Shown one piece after another: positions 9,627-17,731 of a DNA stretch of 64,000 nucleotides. The position numbers and the translations under genes are program-made. Under the pieces are notes generated by a model, which saw nothing but the letters and a program-made list of their open reading frames with translations, did no database searches and was not told the DNA's origin. The stretch comes from Sphingomonas sp. HMP6 (GTDB taxonomy: Bacteria > Pseudomonadota > Alphaproteobacteria > Sphingomonadales > Sphingomonadaceae). Position 1 is the stretch's first letter, and the number at the start of each line of letters is the position of its first letter. Location of the stretch: the NCBI RefSeq assembly GCF_013374095.1, contig NZ_AP022672.1, forward strand, positions 682,001-746,000, in the 5' to 3' direction.

Positions 9627-10823
9627 GTAACCATGGGTGAGGTCGCACGTCCAAACGGTCGCGCGGCCTTCGCCTAGGCCGAGATCAACGCCGATTTCGA
9701 CGTCCTGCCCTTTCAAATGCGCCGCGACCGGGGCCTCGTCATAGCCGGCGACGGCCAGTCCGCCCGATGCGACCTGCGTGTTGCCGAAGCGGATGCTCAG
9801 CAAGTCGCGCTCGGCGGGTTCGCCGGCCTTGCCGACCGCCATCACCACGCGACCCCAATTGGCATCCTCCCCCGCGATCGCCGTTTTCACCAGCGGTGAG
9901 TTGGCGATGCTCATCGCGATCGTGCGCGCGCTCGCGTCGCTGTCGGCGCCGGTCACCGCGATCTCGATGAATTTCGACGCGCCCTCTCCGTCGCGCACCA
10001 CGAGGTGCGCGAGTTGCAGGCACAGGTCCGACAGCGCGGCACGGAACGCATCGGCCCCGTCATCCTCCGATTCGGTGAGCGGTGCATTGCCCGCCGCCCC
10101 GGTCGCAAACGCCAGCACGGTGTCGCTCGTCGAAGTGTCGCTGTCGACGGTAATGCTCGAAAAACTCGACCGATTCGCTTCGGCAAGGGCCGCCTGCAGG
10201 AACATCGGATCGACCGCTGCATCGGTAAAGATAAAGCCGAGCATCGTCGCCATATCCGGCGCGATCATGCCCGATCCCTTGATGATGCCAACCAAAGTCA
10301 CCGTCCGCCCATCGACGATCGCATTGGTCATCGCACCCTTGGCGAAGGTGTCGGTGGTGCCGATCGTGTTGGCGACATCCTCCCACGAACAGGGCGTGGC
10401 GGTGAAGGCGGCGTCGAGCCCGGCCTCGGCCTTGTCGATTGGCAAGGGCACGCCGATCACACCGGTCGACGCGACGAAGATGTCGGACGGCTGGCACCCC
10501 AAATGCCCGGCCGCCCGCGCGGCGATCGCCTCGACCGCCGCGCGGCCACGCTGCCCGGTAAAGGCGTTGGCGTTGCCCGCGTTCACCACGAGTGCACGCG
10601 CGTGCCCCAGCGCGAGCGCGGCGCGGCACCATTCGACCTCGGGAGAGGGGCATTTGCTTTGCGTCGTCACGCCCGCGACGCTGGTGCCGGGGGCGAGCGT
10701 GACGAAGGTCAGGTCGCAGCGGTCCCAGTTCTTATAGTGCGCGCGCGCGACATGAGGCGCTATGCCGGCGATCGGCGGCATCGCGGGGAATGGGCGGGCG
10801 AGCGGTGAGGGTGTGTGCGGCAT
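9597..10823 (-). CDS. argJ: ArgJ, bifunctional glutamate N-acetyltransferase / ornithine acetyltransferase
   Basis: This 408-residue enzyme recycles the acetyl group in arginine biosynthesis, moving it from N-acetylornithine to glutamate. The self-cleavage and catalytic site is visible as VASTGVIGVPLP, with the new N-terminal threonine in STG; other family segments are VVNAGNANAFTG and KGSGMIAPDMATML. The start is ATG 10823 (MPHTPSPL), since the longer frame begins only with TTG. It is a single gene on the minus strand, facing the exported-protein gene. A GAAAGG lies about 13 bases upstream of the ATG, a long but possible spacing. Confidence 0.95.
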   Translation of the reverse strand: MPHTPSPLARPFPAMPPIAGIAPHVARAHYKNWDRCDLTFVTLAPGTSVAGVTTQSKCPSPEVEWCRAALALGHARALVVNAGNANAFTGQRGRAAVEAIAARAAGHLGCQPSDIFVASTGVIGVPLPIDKAEAGLDAAFTATPCSWEDVANTIGTTDTFAKGAMTNAIVDGRTVTLVGIIKGSGMIAPDMATMLGFIFTDAAVDPMFLQAALAEANRSSFSSITVDSDTSTSDTVLAFATGAAGNAPLTESEDDGADAFRAALSDLCLQLAHLVVRDGEGASKFIEIAVTGADSDASARTIAMSIANSPLVKTAIAGEDANWGRVVMAVGKAGEPAERDLLSIRFGNTQVASGGLAVAGYDEAPVAAHLKGQDVEIGVDLGLGEGRATVWTCDLTHGYISINADYRS

Positions 10824-10972
10824 CCGGAAATCCAGACCTTTCGGGTGCAATCAAGTGCCCGGGCGCTCGCACGCGATTTGTGTTTTTGCAAGGTGCGACT
10901 GTCCCGGATTTAGACGTCGCTAACCATAAGAAGCGCTGGCCGAAATCGTAAACAAAGCGTTAACTCATCGCC

Positions 10973-11140
10973 ATGCAACGCACTCTCTCAGCGATGGCGC
11001 CAGCCTCGCGCCACCCTTTTCGTCAAACGCTGGTGCTGACGCGGCTGGATCAGGCGCGGGACCGAGATGACAATGACATCAAGCTGTTCGCACTTGCGTT
11101 TTCGGCCTTCTTCATCTGCTTCTACACCTTTATCGCGTGA
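10973..11140 (+). CDS. Small single-span membrane protein (55 aa), unknown function
   Basis: An open frame from ATG 10973 to TGA 11140 encodes 55 residues. The first ~38 are polar and rich in Arg/Asp (RLDQARDRDDNDIK); the rest, LFALAFSAFFICFYTFIA, is a hydrophobic C-terminal membrane segment. The polar-then-hydrophobic plan and tight packing (24 bases before the convergent transporter gene) suggest a true tail-anchored small protein rather than chance. No clear ribosome-binding site is seen. No function can be assigned. Confidence 0.6.
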   Translation: MQRTLSAMAPASRHPFRQTLVLTRLDQARDRDDNDIKLFALAFSAFFICFYTFIA

Positions 11141-11163
11141 AGCTTACGGTGTGACGTCGGCAG

Positions 11164-12453
11164 TCAGTCGCACGCCTGATGCAGCTTGTAAGCAAGCCAG
11201 GCCGCGACCGGGCTCATCAACGCGACCAACAGCAGCATATTTTCGGGTGTGACACCGGCGATCGACAAAGCCTGTACCGATACCGCACCGATCACCATCG
11301 CTCCGGCATTGACGACATTGTTGGCGGCCACGGTCCGCGCGGTCTGATCCTTGGTCACGGTCGTGGTGAGGAAGGCATAGAGCGGCACCACGAACATGCC
11401 GCCGCTGACGGCGATGCCCATCAGGACCAGGATCACCATAATCGCCCGCGGCAGTTCGATGAAATCGACCAGGTCGTACAGCGTCCCCGCCGGGGCCGCC
11501 GGCCAACCTCGACACAATAAGGAGAAGGCGACGACGAACACCCCCATCACCATCACCGAGGCAGGCCCGTAGCGCGCCGAGGTATGCCCCTTCAGCAAGG
11601 CGTTGATGAGCACCGAGCCAACCGCCACGCCGATCGAAAACAGCGCAATCATCAGTGTCGAGACATGTTTGTCGGCAGTCAGTACGTTCTTAGCCAGCGG
11701 CGGGAAAATGATGATCAGCACCGCGCCCATCGTCCAGAAAAAGCTGATCGCGCAAATCGCCAGGAACAGGCGTCGGATGTGCATCGTCCCCGAGATTAGC
11801 CGCCACGATGCGGTGAACGGGTTGTAGTCGATCTTGAGCTTCGGCCCCTCGCGCGGTGCAGGCGGCACTTGGAAGGCGACCGCCCAGCCAATCAGCGCGA
11901 CGACAAGCACCGCGATCGCGGCGTGTTCCACCGCCATCACTCCGGCGAGCACCGTGCCGAGTAGGATCGCGATATACGTCGCCGCCTCGACCAACCCGGT
12001 ACCGCCAAGCACTTCGTCCTCATGCAGATGTTGTGGCAGGATCGCGTATTTGATCGGACCGAAAAAGGTCGAGTGCACGCCGAGGAACAGCACCGCACCA
12101 AGCATCAGGCCGAGTCCGACTTGCGTGAAGCCGTATAGCGCCAGCATCATGCCCGCAGCACCGAGCAGCATGATGGCGATTTCGGCAGTCTTTACGATGC
12201 GGATGATCCGGGCTTTATCGTGGCTGTCGGCCAATTGCCCCGACAGCGCGGACAGCAGCATGAACGGCAAGATCCCAAGCGCGGTCGCGATTGCGTTGAA
12301 ATTCTGTTCGGTCTCGGCGCTGTTGTAGATGTGATAGGTGGCGAACAGCACCATGCTCGTCTTGAACAGATTGTCGTTGAAGGCTCCCAGAAACTGCGTC
12401 ACGAAAAGTGGCAGAAAACGGCGCTCTTTCAGCAAGCCGAGCGCATTGAGCAT
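11164..12453 (-). CDS. MFS transporter, LplT-like (lysophospholipid transporter family)
   Basis: A 429-residue protein with about 12 hydrophobic membrane segments. The N-terminus has RRFLPLFVTQFLGAFNDNLF and, in the cytoplasmic loop, LADSHDKARIIR; the segment HSTFFGPIKYAILPQHL is typical of the LplT transporters that flip lysophospholipids inward for re-acylation, often fused or linked to Aas. No acyltransferase domain or gene is next to it here. It is divergent from pgsA, a phospholipid-synthesis gene, which fits a membrane-lipid role. The exact substrate is inference. Confidence 0.85.
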   Translation of the reverse strand: MLNALGLLKERRFLPLFVTQFLGAFNDNLFKTSMVLFATYHIYNSAETEQNFNAIATALGILPFMLLSALSGQLADSHDKARIIRIVKTAEIAIMLLGAAGMMLALYGFTQVGLGLMLGAVLFLGVHSTFFGPIKYAILPQHLHEDEVLGGTGLVEAATYIAILLGTVLAGVMAVEHAAIAVLVVALIGWAVAFQVPPAPREGPKLKIDYNPFTASWRLISGTMHIRRLFLAICAISFFWTMGAVLIIIFPPLAKNVLTADKHVSTLMIALFSIGVAVGSVLINALLKGHTSARYGPASVMVMGVFVVAFSLLCRGWPAAPAGTLYDLVDFIELPRAIMVILVLMGIAVSGGMFVVPLYAFLTTTVTKDQTARTVAANNVVNAGAMVIGAVSVQALSIAGVTPENMLLLVALMSPVAAWLAYKLHQACD

Positions 12454-12601
12454 GATGTCGTCGGGGCCTCGAAATGACGGAACAGGCCCTGTCCATAGAC
12501 CAGTGGTGATGGCAGCAGCAACCCGATTGTCGTCTCGGTCGCGTGCATTGCGGTGTTGCTGCGGGGTTTCGCCCGCCGCATCGCGCGGCTAGAGCGGGTC
12601 G

Positions 12602-13168
12602 GTGTTGACCTTACCCAATCTGCTCACCTTATCGCGGATCGTCGCGGTCCCGCTGCTGGCATGGTTCCTGTGGTGGCCGGGCTGGGCCGATGGCTATGCC
12701 GCCGGCTTCGTTTTGTACTGCCTGATGGGGATCACCGATTATTTCGACGGTTACCTGGCGCGCGCCAACGGAACGGTGTCGAAACTGGGTGTGTTTCTCG
12801 ATCCGATCGCTGACAAGATCATGGTGGCGGCGGTGATTCTGCTGCTGGTCGGGACTCGCGACGGCAATCCTGCAGTCATCCAGGGGGTGCATCAGATTGC
12901 CGCGTTGATCATCTTGCTGCGCGAAATCGCGGTCTCGGGATTGCGCGAGTTCATGGCGCAGTTGCAGGTCTCGGTCCCGGTCTCGAAACTGGCGAAGTGG
13001 AAGACGACGCTGCAACTGGTCGCACTTGGCGCTTTGATCTTGGGCGGCGCCGTGCCGTTCTATCCGTGGGTCGCGCAGGTCGGTCTGGTCGCCTTGTGGG
13101 TCGCCGCGGCGCTGACAGTCATCACCGGCTGGGATTACCTCCGCGTCGGCTTGAAACATATGGATTGA
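12602..13168 (+). CDS. pgsA: PgsA, CDP-diacylglycerol-glycerol-3-phosphate 3-phosphatidyltransferase
   Basis: The 188-residue integral membrane enzyme makes phosphatidylglycerol phosphate. The CDP-alcohol phosphatidyltransferase signature DG-x2-AR-x8-G-x3-D-x3-D is present within DYFDGYLARANG followed by GVFLDPIADK. It starts LTLPNLLTLSRI. The start codon is GTG 12602 or the next codon, TTG 12605; no ATG is available and either would add or remove one residue. It is followed, four bases after the stop, by moaD. Confidence 0.93.
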   Translation: MLTLPNLLTLSRIVAVPLLAWFLWWPGWADGYAAGFVLYCLMGITDYFDGYLARANGTVSKLGVFLDPIADKIMVAAVILLLVGTRDGNPAVIQGVHQIAALIILLREIAVSGLREFMAQLQVSVPVSKLAKWKTTLQLVALGALILGGAVPFYPWVAQVGLVALWVAAALTVITGWDYLRVGLKHMD

Positions 13169-13172
13169 GTCC

Positions 13173-13430
13173 GTGGCAATCGAGATAGTGTATTTTGCCT
13201 GGGTCCGCGAGCGGATCGGGCGGGGCAGCGAAATCGTCGATCCGCCGGCCGAGATCGACACGGTCGCGGCCTTGATTGCGTGGTTGTCGGCGGGAAGCGC
13301 CTTGCATGCTGAGGCGTTCGCGGATCGGACCCGGTTGCGGGCGGCGGTCGATCAGGTGTTTGTCGGGCTGGATGCTAAGGTGCTCGGCGCCCGCGAAGTG
13401 GCGATCTTTCCGCCGGTAACGGGCGGATGA
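13173..13430 (+). CDS. moaD: MoaD, molybdopterin synthase small (sulfur carrier) subunit
   Basis: An 85-residue ubiquitin-like protein ending in the required GG (PPVTGG). The C-terminal glycine is thiocarboxylated and donates sulfur to precursor Z in molybdenum cofactor synthesis. Other family features are VYFAWVRERIG at the start and REVAIFPPV near the end. It starts with GTG at 13173 and overlaps moaE by four bases (ATGA). The pgsA-moaD-moaE order is likely one transcript. Confidence 0.93.
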   Translation: MAIEIVYFAWVRERIGRGSEIVDPPAEIDTVAALIAWLSAGSALHAEAFADRTRLRAAVDQVFVGLDAKVLGAREVAIFPPVTGG

Positions 13431-13861
13431 TCACGGTTGAACCAACGCCGATCGACGCGGGTGTCGAATTTGCGGCAATCGCAGTGCGCGGGGCGGGGGG
13501 CGTTGCAACCTTTGTCGGTCTGGTGCGCGCGGATGACGGCGTCGCGACATTGGAACTCGAACATTATCCCGGTGCGACCGAGGCGGCTTTGGCTGCCCTC
13601 GCGGCGGAAGCGGTGGAGCGCTGGGCGCTGATCGACGCACGGATTACGCACCGCGTCGGCGTCATGGTCCCGGGCGACATCGTCGTTTTCGTCGGTACGG
13701 CGGCCGCGCACCGCGCGGCGGCGCTCGAGGCTTGCGCCTTTCTGATCGACCGGCTCAAGACCGATGCCCCGTTCTGGAAGAAGGAGACGCGCGGGGACGC
13801 CGCGACTTGGGTAGAACCGCGCGGCAGCGACGATGCCGCCGCCGCGCGGTGGAGTGCTTAG
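13427..13861 (+). CDS. moaE: MoaE, molybdopterin synthase catalytic subunit
   Basis: A 144-residue MoaE. Recognisable segments are GGVATFVGLVR, LELEHYPGATEAAL, ITHRVGVMVPGDIVVFV and the C-terminal APFWKKETRGDAATWV, whose lysine is the catalytic residue of the family. With MoaD it inserts the dithiolene sulfurs of molybdopterin. It overlaps moaD by ATGA, and its stop (TAG at 13859-13861) overlaps the stop of the convergent fasciclin gene, so the two genes share four bases. Confidence 0.95.
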   Translation: MITVEPTPIDAGVEFAAIAVRGAGGVATFVGLVRADDGVATLELEHYPGATEAALAALAAEAVERWALIDARITHRVGVMVPGDIVVFVGTAAAHRAAALEACAFLIDRLKTDAPFWKKETRGDAATWVEPRGSDDAAAARWSA

Positions 13862-14490
13862 AGCGTCGGCAGCACGACGCCGTTGACGACATGGACAACG
13901 CCGTTCGACTGCTTGACGTCAGGCGTTTCGATGAAGCTCTTGTTGCCGTTGACGTCGGTCAGCTGAACCGCCGTCTCGCTGACATCGAGCGTCAGCGGCT
14001 CACCTTCGACCGTGGTCAGCACGACCTTGCCGCCACTCGCCTTCGCTCTTTCCTTAAGATCGGCGAAGGTGATCGTCCCGGGCACCACGTGATACGTCAG
14101 CACCTTGGCGAGCGTCGCCTTGTTCTCGGGCTTCAACAACCTGTCCACTGTGCCCGGCGCAAGCCGCGTAAAGGCATCGTTGGTTGGCGCGAACACCGTG
14201 AACGGGCCTGGGCCGGACAGCGTGGTCGCCAGGCCCGCTGCCTTAACCGCGGCAACCAGCGTCGAGAGGTTGGGGGCTGCGGCGGCGTTGACCGCGATCG
14301 GCTTTGTAGCGTCCATCGCAACGCCGCCAACGGTCGGATTTGCAGCGGGTGCAGCGGGTGCCGCCGTCGTCGGTGCCGCAGCGGCTGGATCTGCCGCCGT
14401 CGGTGCGGTGGTCTGTGCGGTCGCCGCCGTTGCGATCGACAATGCGCCGGCGAATGCGGCGCTCAAGTACAGCGTGTTCTTGGAAGTCAT
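13858..14490 (-). CDS. Exported fasciclin (FAS1) domain protein
   Basis: A 210-residue protein with a signal peptide (LYLSAAFAGALSIATAATA, cleaved near residue 25), an Ala/Pro/Thr linker of about 40 residues, and one FAS1 domain. The domain shows the two conserved boxes: FTVFAPTNDAFTRL and, at the end, NGVVHVVNGVVLP, with the YHVVPG motif between. FAS1 domains mediate surface adhesion or protein binding. The start ATG 14490 has GGAG six bases upstream. It is convergent with and overlaps moaE by four bases. Confidence 0.92.
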   Translation of the reverse strand: MTSKNTLYLSAAFAGALSIATAATAQTTAPTAADPAAAAPTTAAPAAPAANPTVGGVAMDATKPIAVNAAAAPNLSTLVAAVKAAGLATTLSGPGPFTVFAPTNDAFTRLAPGTVDRLLKPENKATLAKVLTYHVVPGTITFADLKERAKASGGKVVLTTVEGEPLTLDVSETAVQLTDVNGNKSFIETPDVKQSNGVVHVVNGVVLPTL

Positions 14491-14566
14491 GATGTTCTCC
14501 ACTCAATACGGGCGCGTCCAAGTGGGACGTCGCAAGGGAGATACGGGTGAGCGACGATTTGGTTTC

Positions 14567-15466
14567 CTAAGCAGCCTCCGCCAGCGCAGTCGCGAGCAGT
14601 TGGAAGTCCTTTTCGCGCGGCGATCCGCGACGCCAGACAAGTGCTATCCGACGCGAGGGATTGGCGGCGTCGAGCGGCCGCGCGACCAGCCCGGTATGGT
14701 CGAGAATGCCGGCTTTAAGCGCCATTTCGGGCAGCATCGTCAGCCCCAGGCCATTGTCGATCATCTGCACGATCGTGTGCAGCGACGTCCCCATCATCGT
14801 CGCTTCGGCGCGCAATTCGGGGCGGGCACAGGCCGAGAGAGCGTGATCCTTCAGGCAATGCCCGTCCTCGAGCAGCAGCAAGCGCGTTTCGTCGATTTCG
14901 GTCGCGGGCATGGCAAGCGCGACGTTGCCCATCTCGCCGGGCTGTCCTGCGATGAACAATTTGTCGTCGAACAGGAATTGGGACGCCACCTCACCGCACG
15001 CATAGGGCAAGGCGAGCAGCACGCAATCGGCGCGTCCGTGGTGCAGCCTCTCGCATGCGGGTCCGCTCGGCTCCTCGCGCAGGAACAGCTTCAGGTCGGG
15101 GTAATCCCGCCGCAAGCGCGGCAGGATGCGCGGCAGCATGAACGGCGCGATCGTCGGGATGACGCTCATGCGCATCTCGCCCGACAAAGGGCGTCCGGCG
15201 GCGCGCGCCATGTCGCCAAGCTCTTCCGCCTCCCGGAGCACGCCGCGCGCCTTGTCGGCGATTCGGTCTCCAAGCGGCGTAAAGCGCACCACGCGCCGGG
15301 TGCGTTCGACCAGGACTACGCCGATCAGCGTTTCCAGCTCGCGAATTCCCGCCGAAAGCGTGGATTGCGTGACGAAGCACGCCTCAGCCGCCCGTCCGAA
15401 ATGGCCTTGGTCCTGTAAAGCAACCAGATATTGCAGCTGCTTCAGCGTCGGCAGGTACGTCGCCAT
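14567..15466 (-). CDS. oxyR: OxyR, LysR-family peroxide sensor
   Basis: A 299-residue LysR-type regulator with an N-terminal helix-turn-helix (LPTLKQLQYLVALQDQGHFG, then AAEACFVTQSTLSAGIRELE). The redox pair of OxyR is conserved as GHC-x8-C: Cys204 in EDGHCLKDHAL and Cys213 in SAC, the same spacing as Cys199/Cys208 of E. coli. This makes a peroxide-sensing role much firmer than for a generic LysR protein. It is divergent from ahpC, with 144 bases between the two starts that hold the ahpC promoter and a candidate OxyR half-site. Confidence 0.95.
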   Translation of the reverse strand: MATYLPTLKQLQYLVALQDQGHFGRAAEACFVTQSTLSAGIRELETLIGVVLVERTRRVVRFTPLGDRIADKARGVLREAEELGDMARAAGRPLSGEMRMSVIPTIAPFMLPRILPRLRRDYPDLKLFLREEPSGPACERLHHGRADCVLLALPYACGEVASQFLFDDKLFIAGQPGEMGNVALAMPATEIDETRLLLLEDGHCLKDHALSACARPELRAEATMMGTSLHTIVQMIDNGLGLTMLPEMALKAGILDHTGLVARPLDAANPSRRIALVWRRGSPREKDFQLLATALAEAA

Positions 15467-15504
15467 TTATCGCTCCACTCGATCAACAACGAGTAAATAA
15501 CCCA

Positions 15505-15533
15505 TTGGATCGATAATAAACAGACCCTATATG
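15505..15533 (+). promoter_or_regulatory. Candidate ahpC promoter with an OxyR-like half site
   Basis: TTGGAT at 15505-15510 and TATATG at 15528-15533 are 17 bases apart, a good sigma-70 layout upstream of ahpC. Between and over them, ATAA-N7-CTAT at 15516-15530 matches one half of the OxyR consensus (ATAG-N7-CTAT). A second half at the right spacing is not clear, so OxyR binding is a plausible inference from the gene arrangement. Confidence 0.5.
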
Positions 15534-15610
15534 CAGCCTGGCGAAGACGGCGAAGCACGCCGCGTGCGAGGATGTCGAACAAGGCCCCGTTTCATCAGGA
15601 GGCCACGATT

Positions 15611-16153
15611 ATGCTTACCATCGGCGACAAGCTCCCCGACTTCACCGTCCCCGTCCAGCAGGGCACCAACGCGCTTCCAGCCGGTGAGACGCTCAGCCAG
15701 GACGCGTTCCCCGGCAAGTGGAAGGTGCTGTTTTACTGGCCGAAGGATTTCACCTTCGTCTGCCCGACCGAGATCGTCGGTTATGCGAACCTGAAGCAGG
15801 ACTTTGAGGATCGTGATGCCGTTCTGATCGGCGCATCGACCGACACCGCACACGTCCACCTCGCCTGGCGCAAGTCGGACCCGGATCTGGCGGCAGCCGA
15901 TTTCCCGTGGCTGGCGGATAACGGTGCGACGCTCGCATCGGCGCTCGGCATTCTCGACAAGAACGAGCATGTCGCATTCCGCGCGACCTTCATCGTCGAT
16001 CCCGACAACATCATTCAGGCGGTGCAGGTCAACGGCCTGAACGTCGGCCGCAACCCCGCCGAGACGCTGCGCGTGCTCGACGCGCTGCAGACCGATGAGC
16101 TGTGCCCGTGCAACTGGAACAAGGGCGACGACGTCCTCCAGCTCGCGGCGTAA
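15611..16153 (+). CDS. ahpC: AhpC, peroxiredoxin (alkyl hydroperoxide reductase catalytic subunit)
   Basis: A 180-residue 2-Cys peroxiredoxin. The peroxidatic cysteine is Cys51 in FTFVCPTEI; the C-terminus has two cysteines, Cys165 and Cys167, in TDELCPCNWNKG. Three cysteines in this layout recall the mycobacterial AhpC that takes electrons from AhpD, and an ahpD gene does follow. The start ATG 15611 has AGGAGG at 15597-15602. It reduces H2O2 and organic peroxides in the cytoplasm and is probably controlled by the divergent oxyR. Confidence 0.94.
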   Translation: MLTIGDKLPDFTVPVQQGTNALPAGETLSQDAFPGKWKVLFYWPKDFTFVCPTEIVGYANLKQDFEDRDAVLIGASTDTAHVHLAWRKSDPDLAAADFPWLADNGATLASALGILDKNEHVAFRATFIVDPDNIIQAVQVNGLNVGRNPAETLRVLDALQTDELCPCNWNKGDDVLQLAA

Positions 16154-16165
16154 GCAGCGCAAATT

Positions 16166-16270
16166 CCCCTCCCGCTCGCGGGAGGGGTTAGGGGAGGGGC
16201 GTGCCGTAATCGGAGCGCCCCTTTTCTATGTCAGACACTCCCCCAAACCTCTCCCGCTTGCGGGAGGGGC
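16166..16270. repeat. Palindromic CCCCTCCC..GGGAGGGG repeat pair
   Basis: Two hairpins lie between ahpC and ahpD: CCCCTCCCGCTCGCGGGAGG from 16166 and CTCCCGCTTGCGGGAG near 16251, separated by GC-poor sequence. Each is nearly self-complementary. The layout is that of a REP-like dispersed element; it may separate ahpC and ahpD expression. Confidence 0.75.
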
Positions 16271-16287
16271 GTTAGAAAGAGAATTCC

Positions 16288-16809
16288 ATGTCACTCAAGG
16301 ATTTCGCCGGGGCGCTCCCGGATTTCGCCAAGGACATCCGGCTCAACGTCGGGTCGCTGCTCAACGAAGCGCATTTGCCCGACCAGCAGAAGTTCGGCCT
16401 GCTGCTCGCCTGCGCGCACGCCACCGGTTACAAGCCGCTGGTCGACGCCGCCGAGCTCGAATGCGCGCCAAAGCTGTCGCCCGAAGCGGCCAATGCGGCG
16501 CGCGGCGCGGCGGCGCTGATGGCGATGAACAACGTCTATTACCGCTTCACCCATCTGGCCGGGAATGACGAATATCAGCGGATGCCCGCCAAGCTGCGGA
16601 TGAATTTGATCGGGCAGCCCGGCATCGACAAGGTCGATTTCGAACTTTTCAGTCTGGCGGTCAGCGCGATGAACGGCTGCGGCATGTGCATCGACAGCCA
16701 TGAGCAGATCCTGAAAAAGGCCGGTGTTACCGCCGAGGCGATTCAGACTTCGGTGCGGATCGGCGCCGTGATGAAGGCCGTCGCGACGGTCCATTCGGCG
16801 TTGAGCTAA
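16288..16809 (+). CDS. ahpD: AhpD-type alkyl hydroperoxidase / AhpC reductase
   Basis: A 173-residue AhpD with the active site NGCGMCIDSHE: Cys131, Cys134 and His138, as in the CxxC-x3-H proton-relay site of Mycobacterium tuberculosis AhpD. In that organism AhpD passes electrons from lipoyl-SucB/Lpd to AhpC. The gene lies 134 bases after ahpC and the two presumably form one oxidative-stress unit, although the palindromic repeat between them could lower co-expression. Glu in the mid-region (DKVDFELFSL) matches the conserved acidic residue of the relay. Confidence 0.93.
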   Translation: MSLKDFAGALPDFAKDIRLNVGSLLNEAHLPDQQKFGLLLACAHATGYKPLVDAAELECAPKLSPEAANAARGAAALMAMNNVYYRFTHLAGNDEYQRMPAKLRMNLIGQPGIDKVDFELFSLAVSAMNGCGMCIDSHEQILKKAGVTAEAIQTSVRIGAVMKAVATVHSALS

Positions 16810-16817
16810 ACCCGACC

Positions 16818-17597
16818 TTAGGCGAGCGCCGCCCAGATCGAATAGGCGCTCGTCACGGTCAGCAGGGTGCCGACCAAACCCATCAACGGGCGTGGCGGCA
16901 CCCGCTTGGCGATCACCGCGCCAAACGGGGCGGCGAGCAAGCCGCCGATCAGGATCCCCAGCGTCTGCAGCGTGAAGGCGGCAAACCCCAGCGTCGCGAT
17001 GAAGGTCGCGGAGATCGTTGCGGTCAGGAAGAATTCCGACGTGTTCACCGTGCCGATCGTGGTGCGCGGCGGGGACCCCTGCACCAGCAGGTTGGAGGTC
17101 ACCACCGGCCCCCAACCGCCGCCTCCCGCCGCATCGAGGAAGCCGCCTGCGAAGCCGAGCGGTTCGATAATCTTGGGCTCGCGCGGTTCGACCCGGCCGC
17201 GCCAGGCGCGGTACAGCAGATACAGACCGATCGCCGCGAGATAGGTCATCACAAACGGTCGCGCGACCGACCCGTCGATGTTGCTGAGGACATAGGCGCC
17301 GAGAATTCCGCCGAGCACGCCGGGAATCACGAGCCGCCGGAAAAGTCGCCAATCGACGTTGCGATGCAGAATGTGGCTCACGCCCGATGCTGCAGTGGTA
17401 AACGTTTCCACTGCGTGGACGGTGGCCGAGGCAAGGGCAGGGGGCACGCCGAGGAATACCACCAGCAAGGTGCTGTTGATGATTCCGAACGCCATGCCGA
17501 GCGCGCCATCGACCATCTGCGCGGCAAAACCGACCAGAATGAACGGGAGCATCACCGCGAAAATCGCTGCAAAATCGACGGTTGAAAGGTCTGGCAT
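16818..17597 (-). CDS. TSUP-family (TauE/SafE) membrane transporter
   Basis: A 259-residue integral membrane protein with about eight hydrophobic segments and the repeated glycine-rich signatures of the TauE/SafE family (QMVDGALGMAFGIINST in the first half, GFAGGFLDAAGGGGWGP in the second). Members export sulfite, sulfoacetate or other organic anions. It is divergent from cysE, the gene for the committed step of cysteine synthesis, which hints at a sulfur-compound substrate, but that is inference. The start is ATG 17597; the frame is open to a TTG six bases further up. Confidence 0.87.
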   Translation of the reverse strand: MPDLSTVDFAAIFAVMLPFILVGFAAQMVDGALGMAFGIINSTLLVVFLGVPPALASATVHAVETFTTAASGVSHILHRNVDWRLFRRLVIPGVLGGILGAYVLSNIDGSVARPFVMTYLAAIGLYLLYRAWRGRVEPREPKIIEPLGFAGGFLDAAGGGGWGPVVTSNLLVQGSPPRTTIGTVNTSEFFLTATISATFIATLGFAAFTLQTLGILIGGLLAAPFGAVIAKRVPPRPLMGLVGTLLTVTSAYSIWAALA

Positions 17598-17731
17598 GCT
17601 CAATCCTGCACCGCGCCGTCAAAATCCCACAAGGTAGATAGGGTTTAGGCGTCCCAAGTTAACGATGGGACGGTTCTTTAATTCGGTGGGCCGACGCCCT
17701 AGATAGTCGCAGATACAAAGGGGATACCGGC

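Noticed and set aside
15466..15611. Complete OxyR tetramer site
   Set aside because: One ATAA-N7-CTAT half is clear, but the second half at the expected spacing is not.
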